Shown here: piece by piece, positions 1 through 7,516 of the stretch | How positions within the stretch are numbered: position 1 is the first letter of the stretch | How the letters are laid out: every line of letters begins with the position of its first letter | NCBI RefSeq assembly: GCF_022489035.1 | Contig: NZ_JAKVTV010000001.1 | Span: 682,001-746,000 of the forward strand | Reading direction: 5' to 3' | Origin: Christiangramia lutea | Lineage (GTDB): Bacteria; Bacteroidota; Bacteroidia; Flavobacteriales; Flavobacteriaceae | Length of the DNA: 64,000 nt | Made by a program: the position numbers and the translations under genes | The notes under the pieces: model-generated | Database searches by the model: none | What the model saw: only the letters and a program-made list of their open reading frames with translations | Told to the model about the DNA's origin: nothing

Positions 1-70
1 TATATGACAATTATAAAGATTATTGTTAATACTTTAACCTATCAGTTGAATATGTTACAAACAGTCGTTG

Positions 71-634
71 TTAATAATTCCAGCGAAGACTTTCCATTAA
101 ACGCCTGATATCTTTCTTTAAATAATCTGCAGCAGGAACAATAGAATCGAAATTTGGAAGACTCTGAAAATAAATGGATCCAGTTAGAAAATGATCGGTT
201 GAATCTGTGAGATAGAACTGAGCCTGGGATGCAGCATCCCCGTTAACTTCATAAAACATTCCATAGGTTTTATGAATATCATTAGTATAAATATCGCCCT
301 CAATAACATCAGCCTTAATCGTATGCTGAAGAGGCAGCTTCTGTGCATCTGTAAGCAATGAATCCAGATTATTTCTTACCGGCTGGTAAGTTATAAAAAT
401 AGAACCTTTCATATTCGTATAATCCAACTGTATCCAGCAGGGGACTCTATTTCGAGAAGGTGAAACCTCTGCAATGACATTCTTTTCAAAAGTATAAGGG
501 CAACCAATATCTATTCTCTCATATTTGGCTTCCGGATATTCCAGAGCTAGAAATCCCTTTGGTTTCGGCCTGGGATCATCTTTGCAGGAAAAACATAAAA
601 TGGTTATTAACAAGAGGATTGCTAACTGCCTCAT
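71..634 (-). CDS. gldD: Gliding motility lipoprotein GldD
   Basis: GldD is a lipoprotein required for gliding in flavobacteria, and is linked genetically to the GldKLMN/type IX secretion machinery. The 187-residue product starts with a short hydrophobic signal and a lipobox ending at Cys17 (residues LCFSC), so it should be lipidated and exported. The rest has no catalytic motif and matches the family in length. It overlaps the start of gldE by 4 bases, so the two are translationally coupled. The order mutY-ssb-gldE-gldD is the classic flavobacterial arrangement, which makes the call firm. Its exact biochemical role is not known. Confidence 0.93.
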   Translation of the reverse strand: MRQLAILLLITILCFSCKDDPRPKPKGFLALEYPEAKYERIDIGCPYTFEKNVIAEVSPSRNRVPCWIQLDYTNMKGSIFITYQPVRNNLDSLLTDAQKLPLQHTIKADVIEGDIYTNDIHKTYGMFYEVNGDAASQAQFYLTDSTDHFLTGSIYFQSLPNFDSIVPAADYLKKDIRRLMESLRWNY

Positions 635-1959
635 ACCGTATCGATACTCAGTTTTATTTGCTTAATTCGTTTATCGTCGATCACTTCAATTTTAAAGGAA
701 TAATTCAGGAAAATGATCACATCGTTCTTCTTGGGGAAGCCTCCAGATATCTCCAATAGAAAGCCGGCCATCGTGTCTGCTTCACCCTTCTGATCTTCAA
801 ACACGGTTGGGTCTTCAATTTTAGCGATCTTATAAAAATCCTTTAGCGGAGTTTTTCCTTCAAAGACAAAATTATTTTCATCCAGCTTGGAATAGATCAG
901 GTCCTCATCATCAAATTCGTCACTGATGTCACCAACGATCTCTTCGATAATATCTTCAAGTGAAATGAGTCCGCTGGTTCCTCCATATTCATCTACAACG
1001 ATGGCAAGGTGGTTTTTCTTATCCTTGAATTCGTTGAGCAGATCATCAAGCTTTTTATTTTCGGGTACAAAATAAGGTTCTCTTAAAAGACTCGTCCACT
1101 CAAATTTCTTTTCATTTAGATACGGCAAAAGATCCTTGATGTAAAGAATACCGATCACGTTATCCACATTTTCCCGAAAAACCGGGATTCTGGAATATCC
1201 ATTTTCAATAATTTCAGGGAATATCTCTAAAAATGAACTTTCTTCATTTAAAGCAAAAATATCCATTCTTGGCCGCATGACCTGTTTAGTATCTGTATTC
1301 CCAAAACTAACAATACCCTGCAGAATTCTTTGCTCTTCCCTGGTAGTATCTTCCTCGCTGGTAAGTTCGAGTGCCTGGGATAAGTGGTCAACGCTAATGA
1401 ATGAACGCTGTTTCCCAAGTTTTTCATGAAAATAAAGGGTCACTGCTCGCATAGGAGTACTTAAAGGAGAGAACAGGCTATCAAGGAAATTAATTGGATA
1501 GGCCATGAAATTCGAAAACTGTACCTTATTCCTGCTCGCATAAACCTTAGGTAGTATCTCTCCAAACAATAAGATGAGGAAAGTCACCAATCCCACTTCA
1601 AAAAGAAAACGCAGATCTATTCCATAAAATTCTGTGTTCACATCTGCAAAAAGATCATCGGCCAGATTATCAAAAAGCAGCACAATAGCAATGTTAATAA
1701 AGTTATTCGCCACCAGAATGGTAGCCAGAAGCTTTTTTGGCTTCTCCAGCAGATTGATTACGATATTCTGGGTTTTAGACCTTTTTCCATCTTCGGTAAT
1801 AAAATTAGCCGGAGTGAGGGAAAAGAATGCCACCTCTGCTCCAGAAATTAGAGCAGAACAAAGCAATAGCACGAATAAAAATATCAAGCTGATAAGATGG
1901 GTAATTCCCATTGTGGTCCACAACAAAAGCAAACTGGGAGGTTCCGAATCCAAAGACAA
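631..1959 (-). CDS. gldE: Gliding motility-associated protein GldE (CNNM/CorC-like, CBS domains)
   Basis: GldE resembles CorC/CNNM membrane proteins and supports gliding together with GldD. The 442-residue product has N-terminal membrane segments of the DUF21 type (about residues 15-165), a CBS-domain pair (about 205-335) and a C-terminal CorC/HlyC-type domain (about 350-440). The start is a TTG at 1959; a second TTG lies two codons in, and an ATG at 1911 would remove 16 residues. The residues after the TTG are acidic and proline-rich, as I remember for relatives, so the longer form is preferred. It lies 15 bases after ssb and overlaps gldD, forming one transcription unit. Confidence 0.92.
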   Translation of the reverse strand: MSLDSEPPSLLLLWTTMGITHLISLIFLFVLLLCSALISGAEVAFFSLTPANFITEDGKRSKTQNIVINLLEKPKKLLATILVANNFINIAIVLLFDNLADDLFADVNTEFYGIDLRFLFEVGLVTFLILLFGEILPKVYASRNKVQFSNFMAYPINFLDSLFSPLSTPMRAVTLYFHEKLGKQRSFISVDHLSQALELTSEEDTTREEQRILQGIVSFGNTDTKQVMRPRMDIFALNEESSFLEIFPEIIENGYSRIPVFRENVDNVIGILYIKDLLPYLNEKKFEWTSLLREPYFVPENKKLDDLLNEFKDKKNHLAIVVDEYGGTSGLISLEDIIEEIVGDISDEFDDEDLIYSKLDENNFVFEGKTPLKDFYKIAKIEDPTVFEDQKGEADTMAGFLLEISGGFPKKNDVIIFLNYSFKIEVIDDKRIKQIKLSIDTV

Positions 1960-1974
1960 AGATTTTAGTTAAAC

Positions 1975-2451
1975 TTAGAATGGCAAATCATCTTCCTCTT
2001 CTTCCTGAGAGAAAGATTCATTCTTACTGGCAAAGTTATCGCTTTTCGGCTTAGAAGGCCTTGTTCCCGCCATCTGTGAACTTGAATTTCCAGACGGTTC
2101 AGCTCCAGATTCATTCTTAGGAGTTAAAAATGTAAACTCTGTACAATGAATTTCAGTAGAATATTTTTCATTCCCTTGTTCATCCTGCCATTTACGGGTT
2201 TTAATACGTCCTTCCACGTATACCTTATCGCCTTTTTTCAGGTATTTTTCACAAACTTCAGCAGCTTTATTTCTAACTACTACGTTATGCCACTCGGTGT
2301 TGGTCACCCTCTCACCAGTTGTCCTGTTGGTATAGCTTTCATTAGTAGCCAGCGGAAATCGGCCAATTGAGCCTCCTCCTTCAAAATAATGCATTTTAAC
2401 GTCATCGCCGGTATGCCCTATTAACATTACTTTGTTCAATGTACCTGTCAT
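1975..2451 (-). CDS. ssb: Single-stranded DNA-binding protein
   Basis: Coats single-stranded DNA during replication, recombination and repair, and recruits partners through its C-terminal tip. The 158-residue protein has an OB fold over roughly residues 1-110, a low-complexity Ser/Gly/Pro linker, and the diagnostic acidic tail ending in DDLPF, the protein-interaction peptide. It sits between mutY and gldE on the same strand. A TAnnTTTG box 93 bases upstream suggests its own promoter in addition to any read-through from mutY. Confidence 0.97.
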   Translation of the reverse strand: MTGTLNKVMLIGHTGDDVKMHYFEGGGSIGRFPLATNESYTNRTTGERVTNTEWHNVVVRNKAAEVCEKYLKKGDKVYVEGRIKTRKWQDEQGNEKYSTEIHCTEFTFLTPKNESGAEPSGNSSSQMAGTRPSKPKSDNFASKNESFSQEEEEDDLPF

Positions 2452-2543
2452 TACTTAACTTTTTTAAGACCGAAAAAACGGCTTTTTGGATTAAAATATA
2501 CTCTAAAATACTAAAATTTTTCAGCGGGATACGCAAAAACGAG

Positions 2544-2551
2544 CAAAGATA
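2544..2551 (-). promoter_or_regulatory. Bacteroidota -7 box upstream of ssb
   Basis: On the minus strand the sequence reads TATCTTTG, a full match to TAnnTTTG. It sits in the mutY-ssb intergenic space, 93 bases before the ssb start. No clear TTTG -33 box lies at the usual distance, so this is a half-supported promoter for ssb-gldE-gldD. Confidence 0.4.
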
Positions 2552-2562
2552 TAAACAAGCTT

Positions 2563-3615
2563 CTATTTATAGTCATCTGGAAGATATTCATTCAGAAAAT
2601 TTCCAATAAGCACAGGTACCGGATATTCCAAAACATTTTCCAGCTTCACCGCTTCTTGCTGACCTTCATTTATGTTAATCAGCCAGAACCTGGTAAAAAG
2701 ATGCTGATGGGAAAGCTTATGTACCACCGGTTCCTCATTATAAAGCTCCATTGAAAATTGACTATTATCGACAAGCTTCTGAAAATCTTCAAGGTTTTTT
2801 AATTCCTCCTCAGTAATTAACTTATTCGATTCTACCAGGGGAAATTGATACAATCCATTCCAAATACCTTTTCCCGAACGCTGTTCAAGGATCGTCTTGT
2901 TTTTATTAATATCAAAGACCAAATAATTAAAATAACGTTTCCTGACCTTAGTTTTCTTAAGTTTTACCGGCAGCTCTTTTATTCGATCATCCTTTAAGGC
3001 GAGACATTTGTCATTAAAAGGACAGGTCTCACATAATGGATTCTGCGGTTTACACTGAATAGCTCCAAACTCCATAAGCGCCTGGTTGAAGGTCGCAGGA
3101 TCCTCTTTATCAAGTAATTCCTGAGCTAGCTTTTTAAATTCCTTGATTCCGGTAGTACTATTAATAGGGGTATCAATACCAAAAACACGTGAAAGAACGC
3201 GGTAAACATTTCCATCAACCACGGCAACGGGTTCATTATAGCAAAAGGAGGCAATTGCACTGGCTGTATAATCCCCAACTCCTTTTAATCTCAGCAGTCC
3301 TTTATAATTTTGAGGGAAGATCCCTTCTAGCTCTGAAGCTACATATTTTGCAGATTCATGGAGATTTCTTGCCCTGGAGTAATACCCCAGACCCTGCCAG
3401 AGTTTAAGCACTTCATCTGCGGGTGCGTTCGCCAGATCAAAAACTGTAGGATAAGCATCAATAAACTTATTATAATAGGGCAAACCCTGCTCTATTCGCG
3501 TTTGCTGAAGTATAATTTCACTGAGCCAAATTTGGTACGGTTCATGAGTATTTCTCCATGGCAGATCACGTTTATTTTGCAAGTACCAAAGCCTCAGTCT
3601 GTTGGAAAAAACCAT
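2563..3615 (-). CDS. mutY: A/G-specific adenine glycosylase MutY
   Basis: Removes adenine mispaired with 8-oxoguanine. The 350-residue protein carries the HhH-GPD glycosylase fold, with the SEIILQQTR segment near residue 31 that holds the catalytic glutamate, a helix-hairpin-helix LKGVGDYTA, and VDGNVYRVLSR with the catalytic aspartate. The [4Fe-4S] ligands follow in the pattern C-x6-C-x2-C-x5-C (CKPQNPLCETCPFNDKC). A C-terminal NUDIX-like domain that reads 8-oxoG fills the rest. The start is an ATG at 3615. It is the first gene of the mutY-ssb-gldE-gldD block and is divergent from the HU gene. Confidence 0.96.
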   Translation of the reverse strand: MVFSNRLRLWYLQNKRDLPWRNTHEPYQIWLSEIILQQTRIEQGLPYYNKFIDAYPTVFDLANAPADEVLKLWQGLGYYSRARNLHESAKYVASELEGIFPQNYKGLLRLKGVGDYTASAIASFCYNEPVAVVDGNVYRVLSRVFGIDTPINSTTGIKEFKKLAQELLDKEDPATFNQALMEFGAIQCKPQNPLCETCPFNDKCLALKDDRIKELPVKLKKTKVRKRYFNYLVFDINKNKTILEQRSGKGIWNGLYQFPLVESNKLITEEELKNLEDFQKLVDNSQFSMELYNEEPVVHKLSHQHLFTRFWLININEGQQEAVKLENVLEYPVPVLIGNFLNEYLPDDYK

Positions 3616-3674
3616 AGTAAATATTGAATCTTCACAATAATAGGAGTTTATTCCGTTATTATTAGTGAATTAGG

Positions 3675-3707
3675 TTTGAAATATTGCAGATTTAATTCTT
3701 ATATTTG
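3675..3707 (+). promoter_or_regulatory. Promoter of the HU gene
   Basis: TTTG at 3675-3678 and TATATTTG at 3700-3707 are separated by 21 bases. This is a full match to the Bacteroidota housekeeping promoter (TTTG, 17-23 bases, TAnnTTTG). It places the transcript start near 3712, about 45 bases before the ATG at 3757. This argues against the longer HU reading frame that opens upstream of it. Confidence 0.8.
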
Positions 3708-3756
3708 CCCCCTTGAAAAATTGAAACCCCAATTAATAATTTTAAATAGCACGAAA

Positions 3757-4047
3757 ATGACGAAAGCAGATATCGTAGCAAACATTTCAGAAAAATTAGG
3801 AATGGAAAAAGGAGACGTACAAGCTACTATCGAATCTTTTATGGACGAGGTGAAAACTTCTCTTGAAAGCGGAGATAACGTTTACCTTCGTGGTTTTGGA
3901 AGCTTTGTTGTAAAAACAAGAGCTGAGAAAACCGGTAGAAACATTTCCAAGAACACAACTATTAAGATTCCAGCACACAACATTCCGGCATTCAAGCCAG
4001 CAAAGATCTTTGTTGAAGGTGTGAAAACGAATGTTGAAGTAAAATAA
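3757..4047 (+). CDS. HU/IHF-family DNA-binding protein
   Basis: Small histone-like DNA-bending protein of the nucleoid. The 96-residue product begins MTKADIVANI and has the HU dimer helices, then the beta-arm region with the conserved GFGSF segment and the arm sequence around RNISKNTTIKIPAHNIPAF. The frame stays open 27 codons upstream, but that stretch overlaps a full consensus promoter and looks nothing like HU, so the ATG at 3757 is the start. A hairpin follows the stop at once, and a mini-protein gene comes next. Confidence 0.95.
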   Translation: MTKADIVANISEKLGMEKGDVQATIESFMDEVKTSLESGDNVYLRGFGSFVVKTRAEKTGRNISKNTTIKIPAHNIPAFKPAKIFVEGVKTNVEVK

Positions 4048-4086
4048 TTGAGTTTTCCCGCTTTGCGGGGACTCAAACAACTTTTT
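4048..4086 (+). terminator. Hairpin after the HU gene
   Basis: TTGAGT and CCCGC (4048-4061) pair with GCGGG and ACTCAA (4065-4076) around a short loop, followed after five bases by a T-run at 4082-4086. It may be a partial terminator or attenuator between HU and the mini-protein gene. Confidence 0.6.
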
Positions 4087-4109
4087 ATTAATTTAAATGA
4101 TATTGCACT

Positions 4110-4199
4110 ATGCCAAGTGGTAAGAAAAGAAAAAGACACAAGGTGGCTACGCACAAGCGTAAGAAAAGAAGAAGAGCTAATCGCCACAAGAAAAAGTAG
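4110..4199 (+). CDS. 29-residue highly basic mini-protein, candidate ribosome-associated protein
   Basis: An ATG at 4110 opens a 30-codon frame ending in TAG at 4197. The product begins MPSGKKRKRHKVATHK and ends RANRHKKK. It is 29 residues with about 19 Lys, Arg or His and no acidic residue. Such composition is typical of tiny ribosomal proteins. It lies between HU and RNase G/E, and its stop codon is inside a terminator stem, which suggests a defined transcript. I recall seeing comparable short ORFs at this position in other Bacteroidota, often unnamed. A relation to the small ribosomal protein bL38 reported for Flavobacterium is possible but cannot be shown here. Confidence 0.7.
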   Translation: MPSGKKRKRHKVATHKRKKRRRANRHKKK

Positions 4200-4218
4200 T
4201 GTGACAACTACTTTTTTT
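4191..4218 (+). terminator. Intrinsic terminator overlapping the mini-protein stop codon
   Basis: AAAAAGTAGT (4191-4200) and ACTACTTTTT (4207-4216) form a stem with the loop GTGACA, and the T-run continues to 4218. The TAG stop codon lies in the left arm, so a ribosome reaching the stop would interfere with folding. Confidence 0.75.
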
Positions 4219-4240
4219 ATTTAAATCGTTCTTTGAAATC

Positions 4241-4276
4241 GAAACCCCCGACAGAATTTTATGTCGTTGTGGTTTC
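4241..4276 (+). promoter_or_regulatory. Imperfect hairpin in the leader of the RNase G/E gene
   Basis: GAAACC (4241-4246) and CGACA (4249-4253) can pair with TGTCG (4262-4266) and GGTTTC (4271-4276). No T-run follows, so it is not a terminator. RNase E of Escherichia coli controls its own mRNA through leader structure; a similar role here is inference. Confidence 0.4.
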
Positions 4277-4339
4277 TTCAGGATTAAAAACCTGTGAAAA
4301 AATAATGTTTAATCCATCTATGTTTGTTTAAAGACAGAT

Positions 4340-5899
4340 ATGGATAAAAAATCTGGAAGTGTGGACAAAGAATTAATTATCAGGTCCGAACCTTCTGCTG
4401 TAGATTTTGCCTTATTAAAAGATGGAAAACTTATTGAACTCAACAAAGAGGAAGACAGCAACAAATTCAATGTTGGTGATATCTATATCGCTAAGATTCG
4501 AAAAGCTGTACCTGGGTTAAACGCCGCATTCGTGAATGTTGGCTATGAGAAAGATGGTTTTTTACACTATCATGATCTGGGACCCCAGGTATCTTCTTTA
4601 TTGAAGTTCATAAAACGTGTAAGCACAGGTAAATTGAAAGATTATTCTTTAAAGAATTTTTCTTTTGAAAAAGACATAGACAAAAACGGCTCTATTGCCG
4701 ATGTCTTAAAATCAAATCAGTCGCTGCTGGTTCAAATCGTAAAAGAACCTATCTCTACAAAAGGCCCGAGAATTAGCTCAGAGCTATCACTTCCCGGCCG
4801 TTATATTGTATTAGTTCCTTTTTCAAACCGAATTTCAGTTTCTCAGAAAATTGAAAGCAAAGACGAAAAGGAACGCCTAAAGAGATTGGTAAAAAGCATT
4901 AAACCCAAAGGTTTTGGGGTTATTGTAAGAACCGTAGCCGAAGGCAAAAAAGTAGCAGAACTGGACAGAGATCTACAAAATTTAGTAGGCCGCTGGACAG
5001 CCATGTGTAAAAAATTGTATAAGCCGCATCATCCCTCGAAAGTATTAGGAGAATTGAACAGGGCTTCTTCCCTGTTAAGAGACATTTTTAATGACTCTTT
5101 TACCTCCATTTGCGTGGATGATGAAACGCTTTATACACAAATTAAAGATTATGTGAGCGAGATCGCTCCAGAAAAAGAATCAATCGTAAAATTGCATCAA
5201 TCCAACCAACCCATTTTCGAGAAGAATGGTATCGAAAGACAGATTAAAACTTCCTTTGGGCGCACCGTTTCCATGAGTAAAGGCGCCTACCTGGTAATAG
5301 AACATACCGAAGCCATGCACGTTATAGACGTGAACAGCGGAAACCGTTCTAATAAATCCAAGAACCAGGAAGATACCGCTCTAGAGGTGAATATGATTAG
5401 TGCCACCGAAATTGCCCGCCAGTTACGACTTCGTGATATGGGAGGAATTATCGTGGTAGACTTCATAGACATGAATAAAGCTGAGAACAGAAAGAAGCTT
5501 TATGATCACCTTCGAAATGAAATGAGTGACGACAGAGCAAAACATAAAATTTTGCCTCCAAGTAAGTTTGGATTAGTACAAATTACGAGACAGCGCGTAA
5601 GGCCAGAAATGAACATCAAGACCCGTGAGGAAAACCCAAACGGTAATGGTGAAATTGAAGCACCAATAAGTTTGGTGAACAAGATCAAAGTTGACCTTGA
5701 AAAACTGATCAAGAAAGAACATAAAAAGATCACGCTAAGCGCACACCCCTTTATTGCAGCCTTTTTAACGAAAGGCTTTCCATCTCCCCGATCTAAGTGG
5801 TTTGTAGACCACAAAAGATGGGTGAAAATTTTACCTCGCGATGCTTACACGTATTTAGAGTACCACTTTCACGATAAAGACGGGAAAGTGATTAAATAA
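4340..5899 (+). CDS. rng: Ribonuclease G/E family endoribonuclease
   Basis: Single-strand-specific endoribonuclease for rRNA maturation and mRNA decay. The 519-residue protein has an S1 RNA-binding domain near the N-terminus (about residues 38-130, with GDIYIAKIRKAVPGLNAAFVN), an insertion, then the RNase E/G catalytic core. The magnesium-binding aspartates are visible as D330 in HVIDVNSGNR and D374 in IVVDFIDM, spaced as in the E. coli enzymes. There is no long C-terminal scaffold, so it is RNase G-sized. The start is the ATG at 4340, preceded by a structured leader. Confidence 0.95.
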   Translation: MDKKSGSVDKELIIRSEPSAVDFALLKDGKLIELNKEEDSNKFNVGDIYIAKIRKAVPGLNAAFVNVGYEKDGFLHYHDLGPQVSSLLKFIKRVSTGKLKDYSLKNFSFEKDIDKNGSIADVLKSNQSLLVQIVKEPISTKGPRISSELSLPGRYIVLVPFSNRISVSQKIESKDEKERLKRLVKSIKPKGFGVIVRTVAEGKKVAELDRDLQNLVGRWTAMCKKLYKPHHPSKVLGELNRASSLLRDIFNDSFTSICVDDETLYTQIKDYVSEIAPEKESIVKLHQSNQPIFEKNGIERQIKTSFGRTVSMSKGAYLVIEHTEAMHVIDVNSGNRSNKSKNQEDTALEVNMISATEIARQLRLRDMGGIIVVDFIDMNKAENRKKLYDHLRNEMSDDRAKHKILPPSKFGLVQITRQRVRPEMNIKTREENPNGNGEIEAPISLVNKIKVDLEKLIKKEHKKITLSAHPFIAAFLTKGFPSPRSKWFVDHKRWVKILPRDAYTYLEYHFHDKDGKVIK

Positions 5900-5902
5900 C
5901 AG

Positions 5903-5936
5903 AAACGCCTTTCAAGCAATTGGAAGGCGTTTTTTT
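5903..5936 (+). terminator. Intrinsic terminator after the RNase G/E gene
   Basis: AACGCCTT (5904-5911) pairs with AAGGCGTT (5924-5931), followed by T residues to 5936. It lies just after the stop codon. Confidence 0.85.
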
Positions 5937-5982
5937 ATGCCCTAAAACGATCCAGCTTCTTTCAAAATTTTATATTTGATCG

Positions 5983-6183
5983 ATGAATAAATTTTCAATC
6001 CTGGCAAGTATTCTCACCCTGATCTTTGGCTTCACCTTTTACGGTGAGAAGGTAGAGCTGAACATTTTAGGCACATCTTACCTTGTTGCGGCAGAAGTGA
6101 TCTGTTTCGGCCTATGGTTGATGTTTACTCTTATTTTCTGGTCTATTAGAATGAAGAAATTCCTTTCTGGAAATGAGGCATAA
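5983..6183 (+). CDS. Small two-helix membrane protein of unknown function
   Basis: A 66-residue product with an N-terminal hydrophobic stretch (about residues 5-22) and a second one (about 33-54) ending in a basic tail. No enzymatic motif or named family is recognised. It overlaps the recX start by 11 bases in a different frame, so the two are probably translated together. It could be a membrane accessory unrelated to recombination. Confidence 0.65.
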   Translation: MNKFSILASILTLIFGFTFYGEKVELNILGTSYLVAAEVICFGLWLMFTLIFWSIRMKKFLSGNEA

Positions 6184-6649
6184 CCAAAAATCGCATACTG
6201 TAGAAGAAGCTCTCCAAAAGCTAATGCACTTCTGTGCCTATCGCGATCGTTCTCAAAAAGAGGTTGAAGACAAACTAAATGAGATGCGAATGATACCTGA
6301 AGCCAAGGAAAAGATCATCATTTCACTCATGCAGGAGAACTTTCTGAACGAGGAACGTTTTGCCCGAAGCTTTGTACGCGGAAAATTCAGAATGAAAAAA
6401 TGGGGCAGGAAAAAGATCGTAATGGAATTAAAAAAACGCGATATTTCCTCACCAATCATAAAACTTGGCCTGTCAGAAATAAAGGAAACAGATTACAGAA
6501 AAACCCTTTATGAACTGGCCGAAAAAAAGGCAGATAAAATAAGCGAACCTAATTTATTTAAAAAGAAGAAAAAACTTGCCGATCATCTACTTAGAAAAGG
6601 TTATGAATCTCAATTGGTATTTGATTGTGTAAATGATATTACAGATTAA
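6173..6649 (+). CDS. recX: RecX-family regulator of RecA
   Basis: RecX binds RecA filaments and modulates recombination. The 158-residue, helix-rich, basic protein has the family pattern of three helical repeats: CAYRDRSQKEVEDKL, then FLNEERFARSFVRGKF with the typical aromatic/arginine residues, then KWGRKKIVMELKKRDI. The length fits the family. It overlaps the small membrane protein upstream, and its 3' end overlaps the convergent cupin gene by 11 bases. Confidence 0.9.
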   Translation: MRHNQKSHTVEEALQKLMHFCAYRDRSQKEVEDKLNEMRMIPEAKEKIIISLMQENFLNEERFARSFVRGKFRMKKWGRKKIVMELKKRDISSPIIKLGLSEIKETDYRKTLYELAEKKADKISEPNLFKKKKKLADHLLRKGYESQLVFDCVNDITD

Positions 6650-7505
6650 TATCATGCCTTTTATGGGTTCGTTCCACTGCCAGCCTGTTCTTGTAATCTA
6701 TCCACTCCTGACCTTTTATTTTTCTCATATAGTTATCGAAATGTCTCATAAAAATGAGATTATACACGGCTTTTGAAAAATTAGTGAGCGTTCTGGGAGT
6801 TGCTCTTAGACTCATGGAGAAACCGGCAGTTAAATAGGTCATATGATGCCAGTATCCTTCAGGCATATAAAGCGTTTCACCATGGTTCAATTCAGTAATA
6901 AATCCTCTCGCCTTTTTTAAAACCGGGAATTTTTCAAAATCTGGATTATTAAAGTCGATATCTTCTCTCGAGATCAGCGAATGCGGAACTTTGTATAAGT
7001 GTTTGCTTTCAGATGGCGGAAATAAAATACATTGTTTTTTTCCGTGGAAATGGAAATGAAGAATATTAGCATAATCTATATCATAATGCATAAAAACACT
7101 AGAATCCTCTCCTCCAAAGAACAACATTGGTAACTGCTTGAGAAATCTTAGCCCTACATCCGGAAAACTAAAGTCTTTCTGAAGCGCAGGAACCTCCTTC
7201 ATTAGATGATAAAGGAATATTCGATAATTGGTAGGCCCAGATTCCAGAAGGTCTACATATTCACTCATTTTCATCTCTGCATGAGCTTCATTGAATTTAT
7301 ATTCCGAGGTTATTGGCCTGTCATCATATAATGGAACCGTTCTATCTCCTGCTATTTGCCTTATATAACCAAGATTCCATTTTTTATAAGCCGGCCAGTC
7401 ATCGATCAACTTTTCTATGACTACTGGAATTTGCGGCTGAACAAAATCCCTTTTAAAATCTGATTTTGAAATGCTTTTTACTCTCTTGATTCTCTCCAGT
7501 TCCAT
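6639..7505 (-). CDS. JmjC-like cupin (cupin_8) oxygenase, first of a tandem pair
   Basis: Predicted Fe(II)/2-oxoglutarate-dependent dioxygenase of the FIH/JmjC-like cupin_8 family, members of which hydroxylate protein side chains. From the ATG at 7505 it is 288 residues. A TTG at 7520 would add five residues, but the ATG aligns better with the neighbour. The metal triad is intact: H140 and D142 (MHYD) and a distal His at 220-221 (GYWHH). It is about half identical to the next gene by eye, and both end in a nearly identical tail WIDYKNRLA-x-ERTH. It follows the biotin cluster on the same strand. The substrate is unknown. Confidence 0.8.
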   Translation of the reverse strand: MELERIKRVKSISKSDFKRDFVQPQIPVVIEKLIDDWPAYKKWNLGYIRQIAGDRTVPLYDDRPITSEYKFNEAHAEMKMSEYVDLLESGPTNYRIFLYHLMKEVPALQKDFSFPDVGLRFLKQLPMLFFGGEDSSVFMHYDIDYANILHFHFHGKKQCILFPPSESKHLYKVPHSLISREDIDFNNPDFEKFPVLKKARGFITELNHGETLYMPEGYWHHMTYLTAGFSMSLRATPRTLTNFSKAVYNLIFMRHFDNYMRKIKGQEWIDYKNRLAVERTHKRHDINL

Positions 7506-7516
7506 TTGTTCTTTCC

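Noticed and set aside
3676-3756. 27-codon N-terminal extension of HU
   Set aside because: It overlaps a full consensus promoter and has no HU-like residues; the ATG at 3757 gives the normal 96-residue protein.
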